Below are positions 42,715 to 50,870 of a DNA stretch of 64,000 nucleotides, in pieces; within the stretch, counting starts at the first letter, position 1, and each line of letters opens with the position of its first letter. The translations under genes were made by a program, and so were the position numbers. The notes below the pieces were generated by a model that did not search any database, was not told where the DNA came from, and worked only from the letters and a program-made list of their open reading frames with translations. The DNA lies in contig JAGRNT010000011.1 of assembly GCA_020440605.1 (NCBI GenBank), positions 1 to 64,000 of the forward strand, written 5' to 3'. Source of the DNA: a bacterium (GTDB taxonomy: Bacteria > 4484-113 > JAFGCY01).

Positions 42715-43428
42715 CTATCCCCGTCGCCAGATTCCCATGGGCGTGCATTCATTGCCCTGCCCGAGCGGGTTGTCAGTCAGGCAGTTCTCCAGCAGTTTCT
42801 CGTCAGCACGTGACAGGGTGCTGCCGATGCACCAGGGGTGGAAGATGTCGTTGACATCCACGATCGCGCAGTCCATCCCGCTCTGCTGCTTCAGCTTCAG
42901 GCAGGTGCCGCGCGGGTCCGCCGGTCCCGGGATCACGCATTCGTAGAATTCCGGGATGCCCATCGTATGCTCGGCGTCCATCATCTTCGCCTGGATCCCG
43001 GCAGCGGCGTAGAACCAGCCGCTCTGGCCGAACAGCCGGCCGAACACATGCCAGACGCAACCCGCAATGATGCGGTGCAGGCCGGACAACTCAATCGCGT
43101 ACTGCATCGCATAGGGGCTTCGCAGTCCGACGCCATATGGCGACTTGGTGACCAGCCCAGCCAGTTTGCGCGCAATCGGCGTCGGGTGGATCTTGCGGTG
43201 GTCCCGGGCCCGGCCCTGCATGATGCTGACCCCGGTCTCGGCGAGGAACACCACGTCCCCCTCGCGCCAGTGCGGCCTTACATACTGGTCAAGTACCGCA
43301 GCCGGGTCGTCCTTTTCCGTTAGAATGTGTGTACGAATCGGAATGCGCGTGTACTGCTTTCCCTCGAATTCGAGGCTAAGGCTCTGCGGGCCGGTAACGC
43401 CACCCTGATCCATATCGTCATGTGTCAT
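42715..43428 (-). CDS. F420-0:gamma-glutamyl ligase (CofE)-like protein
   Basis: The 237-residue protein has the family opening TRIPIRTHILTEKDD (~23-37), the core YVRPHWREGDVVFLAETGVSIMQGRA (YVRPHWREGD, ETGVSIMQGR; ~45-70), PTPIARKLAGLV, and a C-terminal VDVNDIFHPWCIG. CofE adds glutamates to coenzyme F420-0, but standalone homologues occur in organisms that lack F420, so the substrate is open. Start at 43428 is chosen because TATTAT (43446-43451, minus) lies 17 bases upstream, within the divergent promoter shared with the aroE-like gene. Confidence 0.7.
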   Translation of the reverse strand: MTHDDMDQGGVTGPQSLSLEFEGKQYTRIPIRTHILTEKDDPAAVLDQYVRPHWREGDVVFLAETGVSIMQGRARDHRKIHPTPIARKLAGLVTKSPYGVGLRSPYAMQYAIELSGLHRIIAGCVWHVFGRLFGQSGWFYAAAGIQAKMMDAEHTMGIPEFYECVIPGPADPRGTCLKLKQQSGMDCAIVDVNDIFHPWCIGSTLSRADEKLLENCLTDNPLGQGNECTPMGIWRRG

Positions 43429-43443
43429 CTGGAATCGCCAGTC

Positions 43444-43451
43444 TATAATAT
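43444..43451. promoter_or_regulatory. Overlapping divergent -10 elements (cofE-like / aroE-like)
   Basis: Plus-strand TATAAT (43444-43449) and minus-strand TATTAT (43446-43451) overlap by four bases in the 34-bp gap between the two divergent genes. Confidence 0.55.
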
Positions 43452-43462
43452 GCGCTCGGTCA

Positions 43463-44461
43463 ATGATGAAGCGTAAAGTGTACCTGATCGGCCCCAGCTC
43501 CGAGGCGCAAGCCGCGGCTGATCTGCATCGCAGCGCGCTGGCGGGGCAGGACCTGCCGGTGGAGCTGGAAACGCTCGACATCGACCCCGCCCACTTCCAC
43601 GAGCAGATGAGCGCCATGCTCAGTGAGCCTGAATTCCTCGGTGCGAAGATCCTCGAACCCTACAAGCAGCCCAGCCTGGCCTACTGCCAGGAGATCACGC
43701 CCTCGGCGCGCGGGCTCGGTGCGGTGAACACCATCGTGCGCCGTCCCAGCGGCCTGATCTACGGCGAGAACACCGACGTACTGGCCTTCGTGGACTATCT
43801 GCGTGAGCAGGGCATCGACCGTGTGCGCACGGCCCTCGTGCTCGGCGCCGGCGGTGCGGCACGCGTGGCCCTGGCTGGCCTGCGCAACATGAACTGCGCG
43901 CGCTACATGGTGGGCTTCGGCCATCCCCGCCGTCCGGCGGAGATCGCCAGCCAGTTCAAGGACATCCGGCGCCAGATCAGCTTCTTCCAGCTCGAGGACA
44001 TGAAGAACTTCTTCGGCTGGATCAACGATGTGGACTTCTTCGTGGACCGCATCCCGCTGCCGCCGCCGAGCTACCGCAAGAGCAAGCGCCGTGACCAGGG
44101 CGGCGGGGACAGCGTCAAGCGCTGGGACCTGCTCGTCAATGCCACGCCCGTCGGCGACAACGGCACCACCGGTGAAAGCCTGATCACCGTCACGAACTTC
44201 CTGCGCTGCTTCGAGCGCGTGCTGGACCTCGTGCCCAGCGCCGAGCCGACCCAGCTCGTGAATCTGGCGCGCTCCGCCGGTGTTCCGGCCACGCATGGAG
44301 ACGTGCTGAACCGCATGCAGGAGGACAACGCGCGCGAGATGTGGCTGCGTGAATATCGCCGCCTGCTCAACGGTGAAGTGGATGAGCCGCGCCGCCCGGC
44401 GAAGCGCAGCAACTCGGGCAGCAGCCGTCGCAAGCCGATGCTGCGCAAGCGCAACGGCTGA
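43463..44461 (+). CDS. Shikimate dehydrogenase-like protein
   Basis: The 332-residue protein keeps the AroE landmarks: catalytic Lys in LEPYKQP (~65), GLGAVNTIVRR (~83-93), GENTDVLAFV with catalytic Asp (~100-109), NADP loop ALVLGAGGAARVAL (~124-137) and LLVNATPVGDN (~220-230). Two features are unusual: an insertion of about 45 residues (~165-210) rich in Phe/Asp/Arg between the Rossmann strands, and a basic tail (RRPAKRSNSGSSRRKPMLRK) reminiscent of nucleic acid-binding tails. The usual NVTxPHK motif reads AKILEPYK, so the substrate may be a shikimate analogue. Reaction in the family is 3-dehydroshikimate reduction. Confidence 0.75.
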   Translation: MMKRKVYLIGPSSEAQAAADLHRSALAGQDLPVELETLDIDPAHFHEQMSAMLSEPEFLGAKILEPYKQPSLAYCQEITPSARGLGAVNTIVRRPSGLIYGENTDVLAFVDYLREQGIDRVRTALVLGAGGAARVALAGLRNMNCARYMVGFGHPRRPAEIASQFKDIRRQISFFQLEDMKNFFGWINDVDFFVDRIPLPPPSYRKSKRRDQGGGDSVKRWDLLVNATPVGDNGTTGESLITVTNFLRCFERVLDLVPSAEPTQLVNLARSAGVPATHGDVLNRMQEDNAREMWLREYRRLLNGEVDEPRRPAKRSNSGSSRRKPMLRKRNG

Positions 44462-45499
44462 TCAGATCCAGTTGCGGTTGCGGAAGAAGGCGATCAGCGA
44501 GACGGTCACGGCCAGCATCAGCAGGGCGACCATATAGATCCCGTTCGGCGTGTGGTTCCACCACAGGTTGTCGAAGTTCATGCCCCAGAAGCCGGTGATC
44601 AGCGTCAGCGGCAGCATCAGCGTGGACATGATCGTGAGGATGTAGAGCTTCTCGTTGGTCTGGTAGCCCGTGATCAGGCTGTGGACCTCCATCACGTGGT
44701 TGAGCGAGCGGTCCTCGCTCTCGATGATTTCCAGGTAGTTGAGCACGTGGTCGCGGATGTCGGAGAAGTAGATCGCGATCTCCTCCGAGGACTCTGGCGC
44801 ACCGTCGTAGTTGTATTCACGGATGATCTGGTTCAGCAGCGAACTTTCACTGGAGAGCGTGCGCCGCATCATCACCAGCGACTGGCGGCTGCGCAGGATG
44901 AACTTCATGTCCGTGGTGGTGTCCTTGCGCCGGCTGAAGGGATTGGCCCGCAGTCGCGGCCGCTTGGCGTCGAAGACCTCGAACTCCAGCTCATCGGTAT
45001 AGCTCTGGATCTGGCGCAGCGTGCCCGTGTAGCTGTCCGTCAGCATGTCGATGATGTGGTGCAGGAACAGGATCGCCCGCTCGCGGTATTCCACGATGTG
45101 CCGCGGCGGCTTGCGGAACAGCTTCGAGAAGTTCTCTATGTCGTGGGAATGCACCGTGATCACATAGGTGCGTGAGAAGTAGATGTTCAGCTCCCGCACC
45201 ACGAGCTGCTCACGGGGATTGCCCTCGAAGTAAAGGAAGGAAATGAACTTGTACTCCTGCTCCTCGTCCATCTTTGCCTGGAGGTGGGTCGTGAGTTCCA
45301 GGCAGTCCTCCACCGTCTTCGGGTGGAAGTCGAGGTCGTCGATCATCAGGGTCTTGAACTGCTCGGTGTCAGCCTTGCTGATGCTGATGTCGATCCAGGT
45401 GAAGACCTCGGAGTTGACGAGCTGTGCCACATCCGCCACCTGAAGCTGGGGCAGGACTACCTGATCCTCGCCCTCCAGTTTCACGGCCTCGATGCGCAC
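44462..45499 (-). CDS. corA: CorA-type magnesium/cobalt transporter
   Basis: The 345-residue protein has a long acidic cytoplasmic funnel (~1-280, including the helical FSKLFRKPPRHIVEYRERAI region), then two membrane helices at the C-terminus separated by the selectivity loop GFWGMNFDNLWW, which contains the invariant GMN (~309-311). It forms a pentameric Mg2+ channel in the inner membrane. The start is GTG 45499, with TAGTAT (45507-45512) ending seven bases upstream. Its stop abuts the aroE-like stop convergently. Confidence 0.93.
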   Translation of the reverse strand: MRIEAVKLEGEDQVVLPQLQVADVAQLVNSEVFTWIDISISKADTEQFKTLMIDDLDFHPKTVEDCLELTTHLQAKMDEEQEYKFISFLYFEGNPREQLVVRELNIYFSRTYVITVHSHDIENFSKLFRKPPRHIVEYRERAILFLHHIIDMLTDSYTGTLRQIQSYTDELEFEVFDAKRPRLRANPFSRRKDTTTDMKFILRSRQSLVMMRRTLSSESSLLNQIIREYNYDGAPESSEEIAIYFSDIRDHVLNYLEIIESEDRSLNHVMEVHSLITGYQTNEKLYILTIMSTLMLPLTLITGFWGMNFDNLWWNHTPNGIYMVALLMLAVTVSLIAFFRNRNWI

Positions 45500-45506
45500 G
45501 GGTGCA

Positions 45507-45513
45507 ATACTAT
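45507..45513. promoter_or_regulatory. Overlapping divergent -10 elements (corA / lptC-like)
   Basis: ATACTAT reads TAGTAT on the minus strand (TGA-extended, leaderless corA) and TACTAT on the plus strand (45508-45513, about 20-nt leader with AGGAG for the 45541 gene). Confidence 0.5.
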
Positions 45514-45540
45514 CACAGCCGTGTGAGAGCGGCAGGAGCG

Positions 45541-46173
45541 ATGCGTAAGGGAATCGTCAATCTGTACCGACTGAGCTGGCTGGCACTGATCCTGCTGTTC
45601 GGCCTACTCATTTGGTGGTTCGTGCTGCGCTCCCCGGAGGCGATCCGCCTCGCCAATGAATTCGATCCCGATTCAATCAAGCGCCTGCCTCTGGACAAGG
45701 AAGAGCAGGAGGCCCAGCAGGCCGCTGAACAGACAGAGCAGACCTTCGCCGAACTGGCCCCCAGTGAAATCTCCGTCGACGATGCTGACTTCGAGATCAC
45801 CGGCCCCGATGGCCGCACACAGATGAAGCTCTGGGTCCGCAGGGGCGTGCGTGAGGGCAGTGAATTCCGCCTCGAGGAAGGGGCGATGCGCCTGCAGCGT
45901 GATGACAGCGTGGTGCTGCTCAGCGTCACCGACGGCCTGTTCGCCAGCGAGGAGGGCAGTGTGCGGGTGGAGGGCTCCATCACCGGCGAGCTGCAGGGGC
46001 GCGACATGTTCTTCGAATCGCGGCATCTGGTCTGGGACCAGAACGGCAATACGGTCCAGACTGATACCGTCCGCTACATCGGGCCCTTCGTGGACGTGAC
46101 CGCCGAGCACATGAACCTGAATCTCGTCACCGGCGAGGTGGAATTCGCAGGTCCGCTCACCGCAGGGATCTGA
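45541..46173 (+). CDS. LptC-like periplasmic protein
   Basis: The 210-residue protein has an N-terminal membrane helix (LSWLALILLFGLLIWWFVL, ~11-29), a Glu/Gln-rich linker (~45-70) and a repetitive beta domain (~80-210) with FEITGPDGRTQMKLWVRRG, GVRVEGSITGEL-like strands and TVQTDTVRYIGPFVDVTAEHM, matching LptC/OstA-type jelly-roll slides that carry lipopolysaccharide from LptBFG to LptA. Length fits LptC. A typical lptA-lptB operon context is absent. Start has AGGAG five bases upstream. Confidence 0.7.
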   Translation: MRKGIVNLYRLSWLALILLFGLLIWWFVLRSPEAIRLANEFDPDSIKRLPLDKEEQEAQQAAEQTEQTFAELAPSEISVDDADFEITGPDGRTQMKLWVRRGVREGSEFRLEEGAMRLQRDDSVVLLSVTDGLFASEEGSVRVEGSITGELQGRDMFFESRHLVWDQNGNTVQTDTVRYIGPFVDVTAEHMNLNLVTGEVEFAGPLTAGI

Positions 46174-46956
46174 TCACTTCTCCGGCATGTACCAGCGCAT
46201 GCTGAGCTTGTCCTCGAACCCAGCCTTGCTCGTGAAGTAACGCAGATTGCCGCCGCGCTGGGTCCAGCAGTTCATCAGCATCCGCCCCTGCTCCTGGGCG
46301 GCCTGGGTCAGCTTGTTGACCAGTGCACGTCCGAGGCCCTGGCGCCGCAGGGCAGGGTCCACCACGATGTAGCACAGCCGTTCGGATAACTCGGTGGCAA
46401 TCGTGCCCGCCACGGCCAGCACCTTGCCATCGCGGCTCAGGGTATGGCATTCCAAGAGCGTCGGCCAGCCGGGATGCGTGGCGAGTGCCGGTCCGGCGAG
46501 CTGTTCCTCGGCATCCGCAGCGCTTTCCATCAGCGTGCGCACCTCGCCGTCCTGCCAGTCCGCCTGGCGCAGTTCCAGCCCTGGCGGAGATGCATGCTTG
46601 CCCGCACTGAACATCGTCTGCACATTGTCAGGCACGCCCTTCTCTCGTCGCGGCAGGTCCAGCAGGAACATCATCTCGTCCAGTTCGCGGATTCGCTCAC
46701 TGCTGCCCATGGCCGGCTCGTAGGGCAGGATCATCCCCGCCAGGCTTCCTCCGGTGTCCGCCGCATACTGGCGGCAGGCATCCACGGTTTCCTCGGCATC
46801 GTCCATGGCGTAGATATCGCTGATCCCGACCCAGATCCGTGGACCGTGGCCCAGCATCAGGCCGCTCTCCTCACCGGCGAGCTGGCCACCCAGTTCGCTC
46901 AGCAGCAGCTGGCGGGCCATGAAGCGGAAATTGGCATCTGTCATCAGGCTAATCAT
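46174..46956 (-). CDS. GNAT-fold acetyltransferase
   Basis: The 260-residue protein has an unassigned N-terminal half and a C-terminal GNAT domain (~130-258) with motif A VVDPALRRQGLGRALVNKL (~207-225) and the ending FTSKAGFEDKLSMRWY. The substrate is not evident. An ATG four codons downstream (46944) is an alternative start. It ends immediately against the lptC-like stop, convergent. Confidence 0.75.
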   Translation of the reverse strand: MISLMTDANFRFMARQLLLSELGGQLAGEESGLMLGHGPRIWVGISDIYAMDDAEETVDACRQYAADTGGSLAGMILPYEPAMGSSERIRELDEMMFLLDLPRREKGVPDNVQTMFSAGKHASPPGLELRQADWQDGEVRTLMESAADAEEQLAGPALATHPGWPTLLECHTLSRDGKVLAVAGTIATELSERLCYIVVDPALRRQGLGRALVNKLTQAAQEQGRMLMNCWTQRGGNLRYFTSKAGFEDKLSMRWYMPEK

Positions 46957-47047
46957 CCCATATTGCGGGCCTGCCGCGACAGGTCAAGCGCCGGACACGC
47001 TGGGTATAATCAGTCCCAGCAAACCCCTGGAATCTAGGAGATCCGCA

Positions 47048-48226
47048 ATGGCATCCGTAATCATCGACGCAACCCGCACCGCAATCGGCGCATTCGGCGG
47101 CACGCTGAAAGACATCAGCGCTCCCGATCTCGGCGCCCACTGCATCCGGACGCTGGTTGAGCGCAACGGAATCGCGGCGGATGCCTTTGATGACGTGATC
47201 ATGGGCCATGTGCTCGGTGCCGGCGTGGGTCAGATCCCTAGCCGCCAGGCCCTGATCCGCGGCGGGCTCGCTGAAAGCACCCCGAGCATCACCATCAACA
47301 AGGTCTGCGCCTCCGGGATGCGCAGCGTCACGCTCTGCGACGCGCTGATCCGCGCCGGGCAGGGCAGCCTGTTCATGGCGGGCGGCTTCGAGAGCATGAG
47401 CAATGCCCCCTATGCCGACATGCAGCACCGCTGGGGCGGGCGCATGGGTGACGGCAAGCTCGTGGACCTGATGATCCACGACGGCCTGTGGTGCGCCTTC
47501 GAGGGCGTGCACATGGCGATGCATGGCAACACCATCAGCAAGGAATATGAAATCAGCCGCGAGGCCTGTGACGAGTTCAGCGCGAAGAGCCAGGCCCTGG
47601 CCCAGGATGCGATGGACAGTGGCCGCCTGGCCGAGGAGATCACGGCCGTTGAGATCCCGCAGCGCAAGGGCGATCCGATCGTGTTTGACCGCGATGAGCA
47701 GCCGCGTCCGGGTACCACCGTCGAGGTGCTGGCCAAGCTGCGTCCGGTGCTCGGCACGGAGCTGATCACCGCCGGCAATGCCCCGAGTGTCAACGACGGC
47801 GGTGCCGCCCTGATCGTTGCCAGCGAGGAGCGTGCGAAGGAGATGGGGAAGCGGCCGCTGGCGCGCATCCTCGGCGAGGCGCACGTCGCCATGAAGCCCT
47901 ACCAGTTCCCGGTCGCTCCGGCCTTCGCCGTGCAGAAGCTGCTGGTGGAGCAGGGCCGGAGCATGAGCGACATCAAGCTGATTGAGTGCAATGAGGCCTT
48001 CGCCGCCGTGGCCCTGGCCTGCGGTCAGATCCTCGAATGGGATGCTGACAAAGTGAATGTCAACGGCGGTGCAGTGGCCTTCGGCCATCCGATCGGCATG
48101 AGCGGAGCGCGCATCATCATGACCCTGGCCTACGAACTGCGCCGCCGTGGCGGTGGCCTCGGCGTGGCCTGCATCTGCTCCGGCAGCGGCCAGGGCGATG
48201 CGGTGCTGATCGAGGTCGACGCCTAG
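47048..48226 (+). CDS. Acetyl-CoA C-acetyltransferase (thiolase)
   Basis: The 392-residue protein has all thiolase landmarks: acylated Cys in [12 protein letters not shown] (~88), NEAFAAVAL (~319), [16 protein letters not shown] with the catalytic His (~345), and the second active Cys in [11 protein letters not shown] (~378). It condenses or cleaves acetoacetyl-CoA, linking to fatty acid or polyhydroxybutyrate metabolism; together with the acyl-CoA dehydrogenase at 21292 it suggests acyl-CoA turnover. A TATAAT near 47005 plus AGGAG upstream of the ATG give an ordinary leader of about 35 nt. Confidence 0.93.
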   Translation: MASVIIDATRTAIGAFGGTLKDISAPDLGAHCIRTLVERNGIAADAFDDVIMGHVLGAGVGQIPSRQALIRGGLAESTPSITINKVCASGMRSVTLCDALIRAGQGSLFMAGGFESMSNAPYADMQHRWGGRMGDGKLVDLMIHDGLWCAFEGVHMAMHGNTISKEYEISREACDEFSAKSQALAQDAMDSGRLAEEITAVEIPQRKGDPIVFDRDEQPRPGTTVEVLAKLRPVLGTELITAGNAPSVNDGGAALIVASEERAKEMGKRPLARILGEAHVAMKPYQFPVAPAFAVQKLLVEQGRSMSDIKLIECNEAFAAVALACGQILEWDADKVNVNGGAVAFGHPIGMSGARIIMTLAYELRRRGGGLGVACICSGSGQGDAVLIEVDA

Positions 48227-48236
48227 GAATCTGGAG

Positions 48237-48280
48237 GCCAGGTGTCAGCCTGGCAATCGGAGCTCCGGCTTCAGCCGGGG
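48237..48280. repeat. Two short palindromic hairpins after the thiolase gene
   Basis: GCCAGG-TGTCAG-CCTGGC (48237-48254) and CTCCGGC-TTCA-GCCGGGG (48263-48280). Same TTCA loop as units at 42669 and 55994. No T-tract follows, so not a classical terminator. Confidence 0.6.
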
Positions 48281-48373
48281 TCGAAGCTGCCTGCCAATGC
48301 GGCACGCCGGTAGCCGGGCGTTTACGCGTGCACGATTGACTACGCACACGGGATCAGAGAGGGGAGTACAGCA

Positions 48374-49732
48374 ATGCATGAACATGACAGCATGAAGGAT
48401 GACAACAAGGGCCGGCTGGAGCATATCCGCGAGCGGGTTGAGACCCAGTTCCAGAGTTTCGTGCGCATGGAAAGCAGCGGCGGGATCGTGCTGCTGGCCT
48501 GCGCGGTGATTGCGCTGATCTGGGCCAACAGCCCCTGGGGTGACAGCTACTACCTGCTCTGGAAGACCAAGCTCGGCGTGAAGTTCGGCACGCTCGAGAT
48601 GACGCATCCGCTCTACCACTGGATCAATGACGGCCTGATGGCGCTGTTCTTCTTCCTCGTGGGCCTCGAGATCAAGCGCGAGGTGCTCGTCGGCGAACTG
48701 AACACCGTACGCCGGGCGATGCTGCCGGTCTTCGCCGCGGTCGGCGGGATGCTGCTCCCCGCGCTGATCTACGCCGTTGTCAACCGCGGCACGGAGTTCA
48801 CTGACGGCTGGGGCATCCCGATGGCGACGGACATCGCCTTCGCGCTGGCGATCATGGCGATGCTCGGCAGCCGCGTGCCGCTGGCACTCAAGGTCTTCCT
48901 GACCGCCGTGGCCATCGTTGACGACCTCGGCGCGGTACTCGTGATCGCCTTCTTCTACAGCGGCAACCTGGCCGGCAACATGCTGCTGGCCGCCGCCGGC
49001 TGCCTGGCCCTGGCCTACATCTTCAACCGCGCCGGGGTCCGCAGTCCGCTTCCCTACGCCGTAGTCGGGATCTGCACCTGGTACTTCGTGCATGAATCCG
49101 GGATCCACGCCACCATCGCCGGAGTGCTCGTGGCCCTGACGATCCCGGCCTCGAGCGTGCTGCGCGTCCCGGACTTCATCATCCGCTGCCGCCGCCTGCT
49201 CACGAAACTCGAGGAGGACACGCCGCATGATTCGCATCATGGCAACGACTGGGTGGTGGGCCTCGAGAAGGCCTGCAGCCAGGTGGAGCCCCCGCTGCAG
49301 CGCATCGAGCATGCCCTCCAGCCATGGATCGCCTACCTCGTGATGCCGCTCTTCGCGCTGGCCAATGCCGGGGTGGTGCTGGGCGCGGACGCCCTCAGCC
49401 ATGCCGGGCATTCAGTGGCCATCGGAATCGGCGGCGGGCTGCTGCTCGGCAAGCTCGTCGGTGTCTCGGCCTTCACATGGCTGGCGGTGAACCTCGGCGT
49501 GGCGGAACTGCCGGAACAGGTGGGCTGGGGCCAGATCATCGGCGTGGCCATGCTCTGCGGCGTCGGCTTCACCATGAGCCTGTTCATTGCCAACCTGGCC
49601 TTCGCGGACGCGGAACTGCTGGCAACGGCCAAGCTGGGAATTCTCGGGGCCTCGCTGATCGCCGGTTTCGTCGGCTACTTCTTGCTGGCCCGCACGGCGT
49701 CCCCGCAGTCCGGAACAGCTGAGACAGCCTGA
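48374..49732 (+). CDS. nhaA: Na+/H+ antiporter NhaA
   Basis: The 452-residue protein has about 12 membrane helices and the NhaA landmarks ALFFFLVGLEIKRE (~91-104), WGIPMATDIAFALAIMAML (~139-157) and AVAIVDDLGAVLVIAFF (~178-194) with the Asp-Asp transport site (Asp163/164 in E. coli numbering), plus GVGFTMSLFIANLAF near the C-terminus. A hydrophilic His/Asp loop (~275-295, EDTPHDSHHGNDWV) separates the halves. It exports Na+ in exchange for protons. GGGAG Shine-Dalgarno is present. Confidence 0.95.
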   Translation: MHEHDSMKDDNKGRLEHIRERVETQFQSFVRMESSGGIVLLACAVIALIWANSPWGDSYYLLWKTKLGVKFGTLEMTHPLYHWINDGLMALFFFLVGLEIKREVLVGELNTVRRAMLPVFAAVGGMLLPALIYAVVNRGTEFTDGWGIPMATDIAFALAIMAMLGSRVPLALKVFLTAVAIVDDLGAVLVIAFFYSGNLAGNMLLAAAGCLALAYIFNRAGVRSPLPYAVVGICTWYFVHESGIHATIAGVLVALTIPASSVLRVPDFIIRCRRLLTKLEEDTPHDSHHGNDWVVGLEKACSQVEPPLQRIEHALQPWIAYLVMPLFALANAGVVLGADALSHAGHSVAIGIGGGLLLGKLVGVSAFTWLAVNLGVAELPEQVGWGQIIGVAMLCGVGFTMSLFIANLAFADAELLATAKLGILGASLIAGFVGYFLLARTASPQSGTAETA

Positions 49733-49734
49733 GC

Positions 49735-50160
49735 CTAGGAGCTGCCTGCAGCCCTGCCACGGCGCACGGTGGTGGTGATGCTGATCGCCCCGCGCGGATT
49801 CATGTAGCCGGTCAGGCTCAGCGAATGCGGCTTGAGCAGCGTGAACAGATCGTCGGCGATCCTGTTTGACAGCTCCTCCCAGAAGGCGGCCTCATTGCGG
49901 AAGCTGAACAGGTAGAGCTTCAGTGACTTGCTTTCCAGGCAGAGTTCATCAGGCTCGTACTCGAATTCGAAGCGGCCGTAGTCCGGCTGGCCGGTCACCG
50001 GGCACATGCTCGTGAATTCAGGGCAGTCGAAGCGGATGCTGTAGTCGGAGCCGGGGCTCGGATTGGGGAAGCATTCCAGAATCGAGATGTCAGGGCTGGT
50101 CGGGTAGTCGGTGTGGCTGCCCAGCGCCTGCAGGTCCTGTGTGTAGTCCTTGTCTGCCAT
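49735..50160 (-). CDS. queF: NADPH-dependent 7-cyano-7-deazaguanine reductase, type I
   Basis: From ATG 50160 the protein has 141 residues. It contains the active-site Cys and Asp in CPEFTSMCPVTGQPDYG (~48-64) and SKSLKLYLFSFRN (~78-90). In Bacillus QueF the following bases of the fold read FHED, supplying His96 and Glu97; here the equivalent is FWEE, so the histidine is tryptophan. The enzyme reduces preQ0 to preQ1 for queuosine. TATACT (50167-50172) ends six bases before the ATG, excluding the 27-codon upstream extension. Confidence 0.85.
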   Translation of the reverse strand: MADKDYTQDLQALGSHTDYPTSPDISILECFPNPSPGSDYSIRFDCPEFTSMCPVTGQPDYGRFEFEYEPDELCLESKSLKLYLFSFRNEAAFWEELSNRIADDLFTLLKPHSLSLTGYMNPRGAISITTTVRRGRAAGSS

Positions 50161-50166
50161 CGCAGC

Positions 50167-50172
50167 AGTATA
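50167..50172 (-). promoter_or_regulatory. TATACT -10 box for queF
   Basis: Six bases before ATG 50160; leaderless start predicted. Confidence 0.55.
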
Positions 50173-50287
50173 GGCCCCGCCACCGTATGGCCCGTCAGGT
50201 CCGCAAACAGTACCCGAGGTCCAGTCTAACTGTATTTTCATTCAGTTCAGCATCGGTAAAATCCAGGGTCTGTCAACGAGGCCCAGC

Positions 50288-50374
50288 ATGAAGTTCCTGA
50301 TGATCTGCTCAATTCTCTCGCTGCTGCTCACACTCGGCGGCATCATCTACACGCTCAGCCGCGTGGTGCACTGA
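50288..50374 (+). CDS. Predicted 28-residue membrane microprotein
   Basis: An ATG after CGAGG-type sequence opens a 28-codon frame: MKFLMICSILSLLLTLGG then IIYTLSRVVH, one membrane helix and a short basic end. A TAAAAT box lies near 50257. It sits between queF (divergent) and trmL, in a gap that otherwise has no content. Small one-helix proteins of this size often regulate transporters or cytochrome complexes, but this one matches none I can name. Confidence 0.35.
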   Translation: MKFLMICSILSLLLTLGGIIYTLSRVVH

Positions 50375-50386
50375 GCCTGCCGGTGC

Positions 50387-50392
50387 GATAAT
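50387..50392 (+). promoter_or_regulatory. Extended -10 box GATAAT for trmL
   Basis: TGCGATAAT ends six bases before ATG 50399. Confidence 0.5.
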
Positions 50393-50398
50393 CCCCGC

Positions 50399-50869
50399 AT
50401 GCCGCCACAGCCCGCCCGGCTGCAGATCGTGCTCATCGAACCGGAGATCCCCCACAACACCGGGGCGATCGGACGCAGCTGTCTGGCAACGGGAGCACAG
50501 CTGCACCTGGTGCATCCCCTCGGTTTCCAGCTCAGTGCGGAGCAGCTGCGCCGCAGCGGCCTGGATTACTGGCAGCATGTCGCACCGGTCATGCATGATT
50601 CCCTGGAGGCCTTCCTCGCAGTACTGCCAGCCGAAGCACAGCTCTGTCTGTTCACGACCAGGGCCACTGTGAGCCTGCACGAGACAAGGATCGCGCCGGA
50701 CAGCTGGCTGCTCTTCGGTCCGGAATCCCGTGGTCTGCCGGACTGGCTGCTGGAGCGATACCCTGACAAGCTGCTGCGGATTCCGATGCTTGACGGACCG
50801 GTACGCTCGCTGAATCTTGCCAACGCGGTCAGCATCGCCGCCTATGAGGCCTGGCGCCAGCAGGCCTGA
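50399..50869 (+). CDS. trmL: tRNA (cytidine(34)-2'-O)-methyltransferase
   Basis: The 156-residue SPOUT enzyme has LIEPEIPHNTGAIGRSC (~13-29), LVHPLGFQLS (~38-47), LLFGPESRGLPDWLLE (~102-117) and the trefoil-knot LRIPMLDGPVRSLNLANAVSIAAYE (IPMLDGPVRSLNLANAV; ~125-145). Length is that of TrmL. It methylates the wobble 2'-O of tRNA-Leu. It starts without Shine-Dalgarno (leaderless). Its stop is 1 bp from the convergent transporter stop. Confidence 0.93.
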   Translation: MPPQPARLQIVLIEPEIPHNTGAIGRSCLATGAQLHLVHPLGFQLSAEQLRRSGLDYWQHVAPVMHDSLEAFLAVLPAEAQLCLFTTRATVSLHETRIAPDSWLLFGPESRGLPDWLLERYPDKLLRIPMLDGPVRSLNLANAVSIAAYEAWRQQA

Positions 50870-50870
50870 C

